From positions 6,243,201 to 6,307,200 of the forward strand of contig OW799237.1 in assembly GCA_941918925.1 (NCBI GenBank): a stretch of 64,000 bases of DNA, given 5' to 3'. Positions within the stretch are counted from its first letter, which is position 1. Each line of letters begins with the position of its first letter. This DNA comes from Phyto melanocephala. Taxonomy: Eukaryota > Arthropoda > Insecta > Diptera > Rhinophoridae. Position numbers and translations under genes: made by a program. Below the pieces are notes generated by a model. That model was not told where the DNA came from. It was given only the letters and a program-made list of their open reading frames with translations, and made no database searches. Shown in pieces: positions 1 to 10,859 of the stretch.

Positions 1-918
1 TGGCCATGTCACATTTCGAGGCGCGTAAACGTTGGACTGTGCTAAGGGATCGTTATGCCCGTGAATTGAAACAGCTAATACTACATCCGGAAAGTAAGCA
101 GTACGGTAGAAACAATTTTTTCCAGCGGATGGATTTTATAAGAAATTTTGTTAAAAAACGTGAGGTAAAACGAAAACGTTACAACTTTCAGGGTGTGGAA
201 ATTAAAGAGCCAAGACCTCTAAAGATGTACAAAGTTGATTCAGATGCGTATAATTCCGACTCTGACTACAAACAAATGTCTCCGCCTGAAAAAAACTATA
301 TAATCGATAACTGCCAGGATTCTTTAACTGGAAAATATAGTTATGTTGAAGTAAAAGCTCAGAATGTACTTGTAAAACAAGTAGATCATGAGAGTATAAA
401 CAATATAGACGAACACAGTGGCGAACAGGATTATAATGATTATGTCGAAGGTGAGTATATTTTATACGTAAGCGTATACAGTAAAACAGAAATTTTCTGT
501 CTTATTTTTTTAACTCGTTAAAACCATTTTAGACACTTCTGCTGCTTACGATGATGTAGAGGAACCAAATGGCGACATCGCTCAAGAAAATACAAATTAT
601 TTGTTATCATCTCCGGTCAGTAACAATGCGAATCTTATAGTAAAACCAGGAAGTAGCAAAATGACGAATAACTTAAACATTACTGCGGAAGATGAAAGGC
701 TGTCGTCTTTGCCAAGTTTACAACAGCGGCCCTTTCTGCAAAACCCTCTTAGAGAAACTGCATCACCACTCTTATCGCAGGATACCGAAGAATATTTCTC
801 TAAAACTATAGCCTTGTACTTGAGACAATTGTCTCCACTGTATAAAATTAGAGCCAAAGTAGAAATGATGCAGATAATTGAAAAATTCATAGAATTGGAG
901 GAAAATAGTAAATCGTGA
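1..918 (+). CDS. MADF-BESS domain protein, 3' part (5' end outside window)
   Basis: Two exons are visible, 1-450 and 533-918, joined by an 82-bp GT-AG intron (451-532). The split codon GA/C restores one frame to TGA at 916-918. The first residues (RKRWTVLRDRYARELKQ, then NNFFQRMDFIRNFV) match the second half of a MADF (Myb/SANT-like) DNA-binding domain, so the ATG at 6 is probably internal and the gene begins upstream. An acidic linker follows. The C-terminal 40 residues (YLRQLSPLYKIRAKVEMMQI) fit a BESS motif, which mediates protein-protein contacts. Fly MADF-BESS proteins are generally nuclear transcriptional regulators; that role here is inferred from the family. The specific member cannot be named. 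An AATAAA at 1211-1216 is a candidate poly(A) signal. The downstream neighbour LSm1 converges on it. Confidence 0.85.
451..532 (+). other. Intron of MADF-BESS gene
   Basis: The donor is GTGAGT at 451 and the acceptor TTTTAG ends at 532. Splicing joins frame-consistent coding sequence on both sides, whereas the unspliced frame stops at 519-521. Confidence 0.85.
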
Positions 919-1239
919 CTTGAAGTGCAAAAATTATATTAATTTTTATTAGTTATAAACCTGTATATATGAAAATATTTTATATACCTACCCCTACATG
1001 CAATAGATTAAGAAAAAAAAAAACTACAGATACCTATGTGAGGGAAAGTGTTTGATTTTAAATCATTTTGAAATTGTGTGATAATTTTTTTTTACTTCAT
1101 ACCAATTTAATTTTTTCAAAACGGGAACAGATATTGTAAACGCATAACTTCCGTCTTTAATTTCAAAACGAATCGGTTTCCATCACATAAATACTTAATA
1201 ATTATATGTAAATAAAAGTTTAATATACATGTGTACATT

Positions 1240-1774
1240 TTAACAAAAATCTTCATTAATAATATCAGTATTAACCGCTAAACCACGTTCTTTTAAAGCC
1301 TTTGATATTAAACGATGTTTTTCTTGGCGCTGTTCCTGTTCTCGACGTTGAGCATCGAGAATTTCGTCTACGGATATTTCTTTTAAGGGCAACTTTGATT
1401 CCTTTTCGCGATCCTAACGAAAAAAATATAACTGGTCATAGCTTAAGTAAAGAAAAAAAATATGACTTACTATTTCTCCCAGCAGTACTACATTTTCACC
1501 ACGTATTATGAAAACACCACGGGGTATGTCACCAAACTCATTGCCAACGTGTATTCGTTCTATGGTGCGATGCAGCACTAAATTAGCAAATTGGTCCACC
1601 GATCTTAAATAACCTATTAATGTACGACCGTCTCTTAGCAAAACCATTAATTTTTCTATTGGTACACAAACAAAAACTAGGTAAAAGTGATTTTCAAATG
1701 TTTAGAGCTCCTCACTTACTATCCACTTCTTCTAAGAGATGAGCGGTTCCAGCTAAAGGATTTAAATCGTCCAT
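1240..1774 (-). CDS. LSm1: LSm1, Sm-like protein of the cytoplasmic Lsm1-7 decay complex
   Basis: Three exons read on the minus strand: 1774-1720, 1655-1471 and 1413-1240. The introns are 64 bp and 57 bp, both GT-AG, and the total is 137 codons plus stop, close to the roughly 133 residues of animal LSm1. The N-terminus is [20 protein letters not shown]. The Sm1 and Sm2 motifs are nearly invariant ([20 protein letters not shown]; then [16 protein letters not shown] and [14 protein letters not shown]), followed by a charged helical tail. By family knowledge LSm1 is the subunit that distinguishes the cytoplasmic Lsm1-7 ring. That ring binds oligoadenylated mRNA 3' ends and promotes decapping and decay in P-bodies. 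All splice sites keep frame, and the ATG is the first in frame after the AT-rich upstream DNA. The only unusual feature is the tight convergence with the MADF-BESS gene. Confidence 0.95.
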
Positions 1775-2600
1775 GTTTTCTTCGTTGATTGATACAGAAA
1801 AATAAATTTTTTAATTCTTGAATTTTAAAACATTTTCAGTATAAACAAAGACTACAATGCGAAAACACTAAACAAAACAGAATAATGCCAAAATACGGAA
1901 AAATTAAACATAGATGTATTTTATGGTAGTATTTTTTGACATAAAAAAGCGGTGAGTACACTAAAGTACCCTAGGTAATGGATAAGTTTTTATATTAGAA
2001 TCATGATGTTTTCAATACGTGGGACACTTGCTACCCTGAACCCAACGCCGCTCCCAACACACACAAACTCGTGTCGTAGGGGACATGTCCCTTCATGTAA
2101 ACACGTTCTTACGAATCAGCTGACATTTGTTACTTAAATTAAGCTTGACACAGTTTATTTAATATATTTCTATTAGGTAAAAATCTTCTTAAAATACCAT
2201 GTAGCTTTTGACACATCGACAGTCGAAAGCAACAATAAAAAACCATGTTGTTTTTTTAATGTTGTATTTGTTGTAGAATTACCACCACCTGAAAAATAAA
2301 TTCGCCTTGGTTGTTATCTTTAGTTTTTAGTAAGAAAAAGTGCTGAAATTTTTTTTTTATTATTTTTTGTCTTAAAAATGGTACAGTTTGATGTTAATTT
2401 TCTTTATTACGAATTTTTTGCTTCAATTGCGTAACACACTATTAACAAAAATATACAAAAATTCTTTCTTTGACTTAAAAAAAATAAAAGAAAACTTAAA
2501 AAATAACTCAAGGCATATTATTTCATCAGGTAATTGCAGTTCGGAGAAAATTTTTTTGTTTATATTTTTTATGTTTAATAGTTTTTTAAGCTTAAGGTCC
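1775..2600. other. Intergenic, LSm1 upstream region
   Basis: This stretch holds no supported gene. It should contain the LSm1 promoter. A somewhat GC-richer patch at 2010-2130 includes CAGCTG within AATCAGCTGACA, an E-box-like motif also seen at 9151-9165 and 34526. The rest is AT-rich and without clear repeats. The open frame at 2388-2606 is low-complexity and has no family resemblance. Confidence 0.4.
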
Positions 2601-2619
2601 TTTTAATAATAAAAAATCT

Positions 2620-2690
2620 TTTTGTTTTGTTTTATATTATTTGATCAATATTTCGCTACTTCTTTGTGTAGCATCATCAGGATAAACGTT
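2620..2690 (-). ncRNA. Hammerhead-ribozyme-like motif
   Basis: On the minus strand, CTGATGA (2680-2674) is followed by GCTAC (2672-2668), the loop ACAAAGAA, GTAGC (2659-2655), GAAA (2654-2651) and a short AT hairpin (2650-2638). That is the order of a hammerhead catalytic core with a perfect 5-bp stem II. Deviations are one extra T between CTGATGA and stem II and a weak AT-only stem III. Stem I could form between GTTTAT on the 5' side and ATAAAAC on the 3' side. Hammerheads of this kind occur in the terminal repeats of Penelope-like retroelements, and a Penelope-like fragment lies 0.6 kb away. Activity is not shown. The motif is on the opposite strand from that fragment. Confidence 0.45.
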
Positions 2691-3301
2691 TTTTTATTAT
2701 ATATTAGTTTTTTGTTGGATTTGTGTCTTGATATTTGTTATTTTGTAAATAAATTTATAGTTTGATTAACAAAATTGAAAATAACATAAAAAATTTTTTT
2801 AAACATTTTGTCATATATAAAAAATTATACAAAAATGTAGTATAACAAAATATTACAATTTATATAAAAATATTAAAAAAAAGTATTATAACAAAAATTG
2901 TTGAAAAAATGTTAATAGTATAACAAGAATATGTATGTGTAATAATAGAAAAAAAATTTGTATAACAAAAATTCATAATTATTAAAGTATTAATAAGAAT
3001 TTTATAAATTATTGTCTATACTTTAACATAAAAATATGTTGGTTTTGTACAGAATATTACAAATATTATATAAAAATTTTTAACAGATAATGTTATGTTA
3101 CATACGTATGATACAATAATTATATATGTATAAAAGTATTGATAACAAATATTTTGTTGTAATAAAACAAGTGTATTAATATTTCTAAAAAATAATATAA
3201 AAAAATTTAGATAAATAAAGTATTATCTTAATGTATTAAAAAATTAATTTAAAATTAAATTTCTTTATAAAAAACTTAACAAGGAAATTATATAAACATA
3301 A

Positions 3302-3505
3302 ATGAATAGGTATCTATCTATCAGATCTGATCACTTTCCGAACTTTGAAAATGTATCAGTTTTAAATATTGAAAATAATTATAAACGTAGATATATGTTA
3401 GAAATGTTACAGATAATTAATGTACCAACTACACAGAGAATTAATTATAAGGCAGATACGGATAATGTTGCACAGAGTTATAGACATTTAATACATAATA
3501 AATAA
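3302..3505 (+). pseudogene. C-terminal end of a Penelope-like GIY-YIG endonuclease (remnant)
   Basis: A 67-codon open stretch contains FENVSVLNIENNYKRRYMLE, then INYKADTDNVAQSYRHLIHNK. Its arrangement resembles the end of the GIY-YIG endonuclease domain of Penelope-like retroelements: an F..V.IL..E..Y.+R...EM hydrophobic strand-helix, then an N-rich K.DT segment. The reverse transcriptase and the GIY-YIG motif itself are missing. The DNA from 2600 to 3300 is AT-rich with repeated TATAACAAAAAT-like phrases and looks like decayed element or filler. Assignment to this family is from memory of the motif layout; an unrelated retroelement tail is the alternative. Confidence 0.5.
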
Positions 3506-4743
3506 CACTTATACCTTAGCTGACGAAACAAGACTACATGATGAATAAATGTGCCTTGAAATAATTTTTAAAATTTTACTACTTTTATTAAAATAATCGT
3601 TTACTACATTCATATTTTAAAAACTTCAGTTTTCCATGCATGCCATACAAGAAGATAACCTGTATATGATTAGTTTTCTTTTATTCGGACGAACGTTTTT
3701 GAAGAAGCAATATCTCGCAAAAGAAATAGTATAAAAAAAATCACGAAGTTTCTACGAAACAACTTAAATAAATATACAAAGTGCAAACGAAATTATATAA
3801 AAAAGTAAATCTTTCATGTTATTAAATTTTTTACAAAATAAGGTATAAGTGAAAAGCAAAAAATTAAATCGTGTTGGACGAGACAGCACAAAATACTAAA
3901 AAATATACAGGGTGTGTAAAAAGAAATAATTTAATGTTTGTTTTTGTTGTTCTTACCATAAAAATTAAAAGCAAACAGTCATAGTTTTGTGCAATTTTTA
4001 AGCACGATTGTGTAATAAATAAATAAAAAATTAATTGAATAAATAATTCTGTGAAGTGCAAAAATTTTTTTAATATAAATAACAATATCTAGTATTCATA
4101 TGTAAAAAATATCGTAACACGCAGTAAGAGTGATTTATTTATATTAGAAACAAACATTGGAAAATATAAAAGTATTTTTCCAATTTCTACTTGTGTTTTT
4201 TCTTTTAAAGGTCGCTTGCGAAAAATCAATTTAGTTATTTGTATTTTTTTGAAATTCTTTTAAAATTATTTTTAATATTTTCAGTAAATAGTATGTTTAA
4301 ATTTTGAATTACACAAAATCATAAAAAATTATTAAGAACAGCTTGAACAAATAAAAAATATATACCTACCTACCTTCTTACCTATGCAAATAAAAATCAA
4401 AATGAACACATTCGTTAAGAATTACCGGAAAAGTGGTATTACTTCACACATGATTTTACCATCAAAGAAATGTAAGTAGATAATATATACATATAATTTT
4501 AAAAATTTATGTATTTCAATTTCTGTAAAAAACATTCCATTGTTAAAAGTAAATAAACTTCATCCATGTTTGACCAGATTAAATACACAGGTGACGTGTG
4601 CATGTGTGTGTTATTGTTTTCTTTTGTTACAACAATAAGTAAAAGTAGAGCTGCCAGACTGGGGAATTTTTATTTGATGATTTTAAAGAGGAGAGATAAA
4701 TTTGATAAACTTGTTTTGTTAATCAGATCTTTAAGTGTCTAAT
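3506..4743. other. AT-rich intergenic DNA
   Basis: No gene or family-level repeat was recognised. There are short TG-rich bits near 4594-4612 and generally A/T homopolymer-rich sequence. Confidence 0.3.
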
Positions 4744-6310
4744 TATACCCTTCACACAGTGAAAAAGGGTATATATAGGTTTGTCATTCCGTGTGAAATT
4801 TCTACAATTTTCATTTCCGACCCCATAAAGTATATATTTTCTGAAAGCTTATGAATAGGGGAGTCGATTAAGCTCTGTCAGTCTGTCAATCTGTCCGTCT
4901 AACCGTCTGACCGTCTGTCCGTGTGTATGTTGAAATCAACTTTTTGAAGCCCCCCGACATAGGTTGGACCCGGGTAAGGTATTAAAATATCAGAAATATT
5001 CGGGAGTAGATTGGTATTGAAAATCAGAAACATCGGTACATAAACAACTGAGATATGAGCAAAAACCCACGACCACCTCGATTTTTTTTTCACAAAACAA
5101 CATTACAACAACAACATACATACATACAAACGTGTATACTGGTTAGAGAAAACGTGGCATCGAATCCCAGCTGAGCCAAAAAAAAAATTTTTTTGTAATT
5201 TTTTATTTAATTTTATTTTTTTTTATTTTTTATTTAATATATTGTTTATATTTTTATTCTTTTTTTTTATACGCTTCACCTGTGGTGCACATGGGTATAT
5301 ATAGCTTTGTCATTCCGTTTGTAATTTCTACAATTTTCATTTCCGACCCCATAAAGTATATATTTTCTGAAAGCTTATGAATAGAGGAGTCGATTAAGCC
5401 CTGACCGTCTGTCCGTCTATCCGTCTGTCCGTGTGTTGGTTGAAATCAACTTTTAGAAGCAACTATATGTTCCTCAGATCTGTATATGGTATCAATCTCT
5501 TGGAAATATCCAGGAATGAATCGCTATTGAAATTCAGCACAATCGCCCCATAACTTTCTGAGATATGAGCAAAAAACCACGACCACCTCGTTTTTTTTCA
5601 CAATTACAACAACAACATACATACATAGATACATGTAAAAAACATACCAAACAAAAAAAATTACAAAAAAAAAAAATATTAAAAATAAGAAAAAAATAAT
5701 AATAAAAACTACAAAAAAAAAATTAAAAAAATTTAAAAAAAAATTAAAAAAAATTTTTTAAAAATTTTTCTAAAAAAATTTTTTAAAAAAATTTAAAAAA
5801 AATATAAAAAAAAATAATAAAATATAAATAATATATTAAATAAAATAAAATAAAATTTTTTTGGCTCAGCTGGGATTCGATGCCACATTTATTCTAACGT
5901 GTACGTATGCACGTATTTTATATGGGATGAATGGTGATACAAACAATTGTTATTGCATGACTACACGTTGTGAAGGGTATATAAGATTCGGCACGGCCGA
6001 ATATAGCACTGTTACTAGTTTTAAATTTTTTTTTTTTTTTTTTTATTTTTTTTTATTTTTTTTTTGTTTTATATGTATTACATACATATATAATAATTTT
6101 TTTTATATATTTTTTTTTATTTTTTTTTTTAAATTATTTTTTAAATTTTTTTATTTATTTTTTTTTTTTTTTGCTTTTTTAACATAACATTAACATTTAT
6201 AATTTTACAATGGGATGTTTTTATATGTATGTACGTATTTCATATGGGATGAAATAACTACTGTTATTGCATGACTACACGTTGTGAAGGGTATATAAGA
6301 TTCGGCACGG
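4744..6310 (-). repeat. Family A hairpin repeat, outer copy split by an inner copy
   Basis: Read on the minus strand, the right end is the TATACCC...GGGTATA hairpin at 4744-4775. The left end is at 6240-6310, cut just inside the TTCGGCACGG half-hairpin. Between them come the conserved phrase around ACTTTATGGGGTC, a run of GACGG/GACAG units (4876-4925), the GAGATATGAGCAAAAAACC module and the CCCAGCTGAGCC segment (5166-5178). A second full family A copy (5264-6021) sits in its AT-rich middle. No coding capacity. Confidence 0.75.
5264..6021 (-). repeat. Family A hairpin repeat, inner nested copy (inverted-middle form)
   Basis: This near full-length copy runs from the CACCTGTGGTGCA right end (5276-5290) to the left-end hairpin ATTCGGCACGGCCGAAT at 5986-6002. 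Unlike the outer copy, its middle segment carries GGCTCAGCTGGGATTCGATG (5863-5882) on the plus strand, so that segment is flipped relative to both ends. The copy at 29577-30320 has the same arrangement. The long A/T blocks at 5700-5860 and 6020-6180 are low complexity. Confidence 0.75.
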
Positions 6311-7287
6311 AATTGCATTTTATTAATTCAAATTAAAAAAAGTGTGTATTTTGTTATTAGTTGATTTGTAAATTGTTTATTATGAATTTATAAAATAATA
6401 TATTATGGCAACTCATTTAAAATATTTAACTTGTCTTCATTGTTTTTTCATTGTGTAACTCAAGACGAATTCATACAGGTGAAATTATCAGCCCAGCTCA
6501 AGGAGAATTCTTGCAGGTGAAATTTTTTGAATTCGCCTTAATTTTATTAATTAATGCAGGGATGAAAAATTAGATTTTAGTTTCAGTATTAAACATTGAA
6601 CTTGTGTTTATTTCTCTGATAATAAATGTACCATATTAATGTATATTTGTTGCTTTTGCACCATTTATAAGGTGTTTCAGAAATGTATATCCTTTTTGAA
6701 CCAAACTTTATTAAATTAAAAATATCACAACAACTTTTCCATCCCTGACATACCAATTGGCCTAGACAGAAAACATCCCCTAAAAAGTTGCTTTGTTGTA
6801 TCAATTTGCAGTTGCATACCAGTGAAACAAGCCGAGGCAAAATTTTCGGCGGCAGCGGCTATAACAAGTTGAAAGCGGCGGCTCAAAAAAATTAAAAAAT
6901 TTTTTAAAAATTCTAACGGTTTTTTTTTATCTCTGTTTCGAAGAAAATTTCTTCTTGAGTTGACTGAAATCAACACGGCGGCTATATTGAGCCGTTTTAA
7001 GCCGTCAAAAACGATGGCGGCGTGCCTTTAATAAACCGATCTCATAACTTAATTAAATTAATTTCTAATATAAGCTACATATAGTTTAGGTAAATATATA
7101 CAATACCTTTTAGGCGTGGAGACAAACTATTGTAATTGAATAATTTGCCAATAATATTATTATAAATTATTAAAAAAATAAAATTATTTAAAGTAACATA
7201 TCAATCAGGGTATATAAATAAGGTAAGCGTATCCAATCAGATGACTGTTTTTTTTAAAGCATTCTTAAGTAGTGCCAAGCTTTTTTT
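6311..7287. other. Intergenic, with a CGG-rich foldback-like patch
   Basis: No supported gene. At 6830-7030 lie GC-rich clusters (CGGCGGCAGCGGC, GCGGCGGCT, GGCGGCGTGCC) in otherwise AT-rich DNA, arranged partly as inverted AGCCG/CGGCT units. At 6470-6540 a short phrase built around ACAGGTGAAATT and GAATTC is repeated twice. The open frames here are not protein-like. Confidence 0.3.
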
Positions 7288-7790
7288 AACCCTTTACAGT
7301 GAGTATAAGGGTATTTATTTGTGGCTTGGAGCTAAAAGGGCCAATGTCAAAATATTTATTTTGAGAAAATTGGAATTGAACTTTAACTTTTATAGGTGCT
7401 TTCATAGTGACATTGGTCAGCATTTTATTTATGAAGCTGTTCTGGGTTAAGTATGACTTTAGCTGTTTTACCATAATGAAATAGAGCAAGAAAACAAATC
7501 TAATGCAATGATTAACATAAAAAAAAAGAGCAAAAAAGTGACTTTAGCCCTTTTAGCTCCAAGCCACAGATATAGGTTTGCATTCCGTGTGAAATTTCTA
7601 CAATTTTCATTTCCGAGCTACAAAATATATTTATATTTTTTTATTTTTTATTTATATCTTTTTATTATTTTTTTAAATTTATTTTTGATTTTTTATTTTA
7701 TTTTTTTATTTATTTTTTATTTTTTTATTTTTTTTTTATTTATTTTTTTTTGTGTGTACGTATTTCATATTAATAAGATGAAAAGGGGTT
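7288..7790 (-). repeat. Family A fragment interrupted by a small foldback element
   Basis: The family A right-end phrase at 7288-7318 (ACCCTTTACAGTGAGTATAA) continues at 7570 (ATATAGGTTTGCATTCCGTG) to about 7620. It then decays into an A/T block and a left-part remnant near 7756. The break is occupied by the element at 7320-7568. Confidence 0.65.
7320..7568. mobile_element. MITE with 22-bp perfect terminal inverted repeats
   Basis: The element is 249 bp. Its left end TGTGGCTTGGAGCTAAAAGG (then GC) at 7320-7341 is exactly inverted at 7547-7568. It is inserted in a family A copy, so its limits are clear, but the target duplication is ambiguous because the site is itself a TA repeat. It has no transposase. 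The superfamily is not assigned. Confidence 0.75.
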
Positions 7791-8165
7791 TTAAGAAAAA
7801 CTCAATTTTTTTGACACATTAATATCTAATAATATCATCTTATTTTATAAAAACAACAGGTAAAGCACCAAATTGTCATCAAATATTTATATTTTTTTTT
7901 TAAAGTAAATCAGGGATGGAAATTTAAGGCTGTATGTAGTAACACAATTTATTATAAATATTTAATTAAAAGTATTAAAAAATTATTTTTAAAACAATTT
8001 TTTAAATTAAGGTATATTTATGAGCAAGATTTTGAGTACTATCTTTAAAATATCAAATATTAATTAATTAATTAATTTTTCCATCCCTGTGTTTCTTATA
8101 ATTTATACTTTTCCTCAGCATTTGCTTTTGCACACACACCCCCACATAAAAATTTTATATATAAT
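7791..8165. other. AT-rich spacer
   Basis: Nothing recognised beyond AT-rich DNA and TTAATTAA-type runs near 8060. Confidence 0.3.
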
Positions 8166-8909
8166 AATACCTTTCACCAGTGGTGCACAAGGGTATATAT
8201 AGGTTTGTCATTCCGTTTGTAATTTTTACAATTTTAATTTCCGACCCCATAAAATATATATTTTCTGAAAGCTTATGAATAGAGGAGTCGATTAAGCACT
8301 GACAGTCTGTCCGTGTGTTGGTTGAAATCAACTTATAGAAGCAACTATATGTTCCTCAGATCCGTGTATGGTATCAATATTTTGAAAATATCCGGTAATG
8401 AATCACTATTGAAATTTAGCACAAATGCTCCATAACTTTCTGAGATACTATGAGCAAAAAACCACAACCACCTCGATTTTTTCGCAATTACAACAACAAC
8501 ATACATATACTGCTTAGAGTAAACGTGGCATTGAATCCCAGCTGAGCCAAAAAAAGATTTTTTATTATATTTTTTTATTTTATATATTATTTATATTTTT
8601 ATTGTTTATTTATATTTATTTTTTTAATTTTTTTAAAAAAAATTTGTTTAAAAATTTTTTTGTAATTTTTTTTTGTTTTTAATAAATTTTTTTTATATTT
8701 TTTTTGTAATTTTTTTTTGGTAACATACAAACGTAAACCTAATTTATAATTCTGCAATGGGATGTTTTTGTATATGTATGTTTTTTACATGTATGTACGT
8801 ATTTTATATGAGATGAATTGTCATACAAACAATTGTTATTGCATGACTACACGTTGTGAAGGGTATATAAGATTCGGCAAGGCCAAATATAGCACTCTTA
8901 CTTGTTTTT
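8166..8909 (-). repeat. Family A hairpin repeat, full-length standard form
   Basis: Right end CACCAGTGGTGCA (8175-8187). Conserved module: CCCCATAAAATATATATTTT (8244-8263, near-exact). GAGATACTATGAGCAAAAAACC follows (8442-8463). CCCAGCTGAGCC (8537-8548) is on the plus strand (standard orientation), and the left hairpin region GATTCGGCAAGGCCAAAT is at 8871-8888. It is about 744 bp and has no open reading frame. Confidence 0.8.
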
Positions 8910-10160
8910 CTTTTTCAAATTGCGCACAATTTTTTTAATTTTTATTATTAAAAAACTACCGTTCTTGTGCAAAATGAAAAATTATGGTTTTTAACAAAAA
9001 AAATGTTTATTAACAAAAAATTGTTTTTTTTAACAAAAAATATTTTTTTTAACTGCTCTATAATGTTTTTTTTTATTTTATATCAAATGGCGGCTGTCCA
9101 AATCTTAACATTCAAAAATCACATGTTTTGCAATTTGGCCCAGACAACTGACAATCAGCTGTGCTAACAAGTCTACCCAGGTTTATTGTACCATGGTCTC
9201 TCTAGGTTTAAATCAGTAGTTAAAAAAAATTACTTTTTATGATAAATTTTTTATTTATTGCAATTAAAATAAATAAATAAAATAAATAAAAAAAATTTTA
9301 ATTGGAAAAAATGTTTTCACTGATCTTAGATAAATTTCTTTAAACTCATATTAGTTTAAATATTAGGAAAACATTTTCATGAATATTTTCTATAAAAATA
9401 TTTTATTGAAAAAATAAAATTTTTTTAATTTTATTGTTATTTTGTTCACTTTAATTTAAATAGACAAATTTTTATAAAAAAAATAAAAAAGAAATATGTA
9501 TATATGTATGCACGAAATATAAGCAGGATTGCCGCTCTTTAGTTCTGTTAAATATCTTCTTTTTGTTGAACATTAAACGTATTCACCCCACCAATTGACA
9601 TATTTTTGCTGTGAGCACGATTCTTTTAATAAAACGTGCTTCAGTTTCAGGGAACGCTTCCGAAAGCCCAATAGCCGTAGCTGCCAAATATTTTTAGGTA
9701 CTTTAAACGACTGTGGGTTGCCCGCACACTTTGAAAAAAAAAAAAAAAATAGCATTAGTGAACGGACTATGTAACAGGTAGTACAAAAGTAAAAGTTAGT
9801 GTAAAAATATTTTAAATTATTTTAAATACCTTCAATATGTTTTTATAAAAAAATTTCGTCAATTTCTTACTGAAATTTTTAACATTTTCACCAGATTTTT
9901 TAATACAAATTTTCCTTTTTGTTTATTAGTTAATTGTTGGTTTTGTCTTTAAATCAATAAAGGGGGGGGGGGGGGGGGTGGGGGGGGTAGGGGGGTTGGT
10001 TTGGTTGAAAAAAATTATATCTGGCCACAAGTTGTTTCAATGATCTTAACAAAAAAATTGTTAATACATTGGCATACATACACAACTATGTACAAATATA
10101 TGTATATATGAACTTGTACATATCGATAGTCACAACGTACTTTTTTTTACGAAATTTGCG
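8910..10160. other. AT-rich intergenic DNA with a G-run
   Basis: No supported gene. At 9087-9166 a short open frame beginning MAAVQILTFK precedes a CAGCTG motif, but it is too short to judge. The 9573-9755 (-) open frame has no recognisable domain. At 9963-9996 is a striking G-run. Confidence 0.3.
9963..9996 (+). repeat. Poly-G tract, G-quadruplex-prone
   Basis: A run of about 16-17 G is interrupted only by single T or TA before further blocks of 7 and 6 G. In such AT-rich DNA this is unusual. G-runs also occur at 21510-21521, 28252-28259, 33150-33164 and 60923-60931. Confidence 0.8.
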
Positions 10161-10164
10161 TTTT

Positions 10165-10375
10165 TCAGTAATTGCAATACATTTCACACAAATACACCTC
10201 GACACAAAAACCTAATGCAATAGTGTCAAAAATAATGGTTTTGCAAGCAATTTTACAATAGAAATAACATTATAATAATACAGTTTTTATTACTTACGTT
10301 TTTGCCTTCTCTTGTAAAGTTTTAATTATTTAAGTTAGGGCCTTTCTGCCTGCGATCAACGATATATTGAACTGA
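10165..10375 (+). repeat. Dispersed repeat D, copy 1
   Basis: This segment, from ACAAATACACCTCGACACAA to AGTTAGGGCCTTTCTGCCTG, reappears in reverse complement at 53229-53440 with clear but imperfect identity. Shared blocks include ACGTTTTTGCCTTCTC and TTTTACAATAGAAAT. Its family is unknown. Confidence 0.6.
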
Positions 10376-10858
10376 TTTCGATATTTCTGTTTAAAAGAAT
10401 TACAAAGATTTTGTTGGTTTTAGGATTTTTTTTACATTATTTTGGCAACTATAACCATTTTTAACAAAGAATGGATTTTTAATTTTATTTTAAGTACCTA
10501 CTGAATACATACATGTATGTATGTATGTGTAAATGTAACATAAACTTGAACTAAACGAAGGTGAAATTGTTTAAAAAAATTAGGTTAATGCACTTCATTT
10601 TCAATACAGAGTGGGAGAGACAATTTTATTCTTAAACAATTAGAAGAAAAGTATTTACATATTTTTTTAATTGTCCCTGATTGACTATTAAGTAGAATTT
10701 GTATAAATAATTATTCAAACATTAGACACATCTTTTTCTATTTTGTACAATTCATGATATTTTAAAATATGACGTAATATTACGTTGCCGTATTGAAAAA
10801 GAAAAATGAATAAAAACATTGAAAACATTAAAAGAAATTTTTGCTTTTTATTTTTTTA
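10376..10858. other. AT-rich intergenic DNA
   Basis: No gene recognised. ATGTATGTATGT near 10511-10526 is a short microsatellite. Confidence 0.3.
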
Positions 10859-10859
10859 T

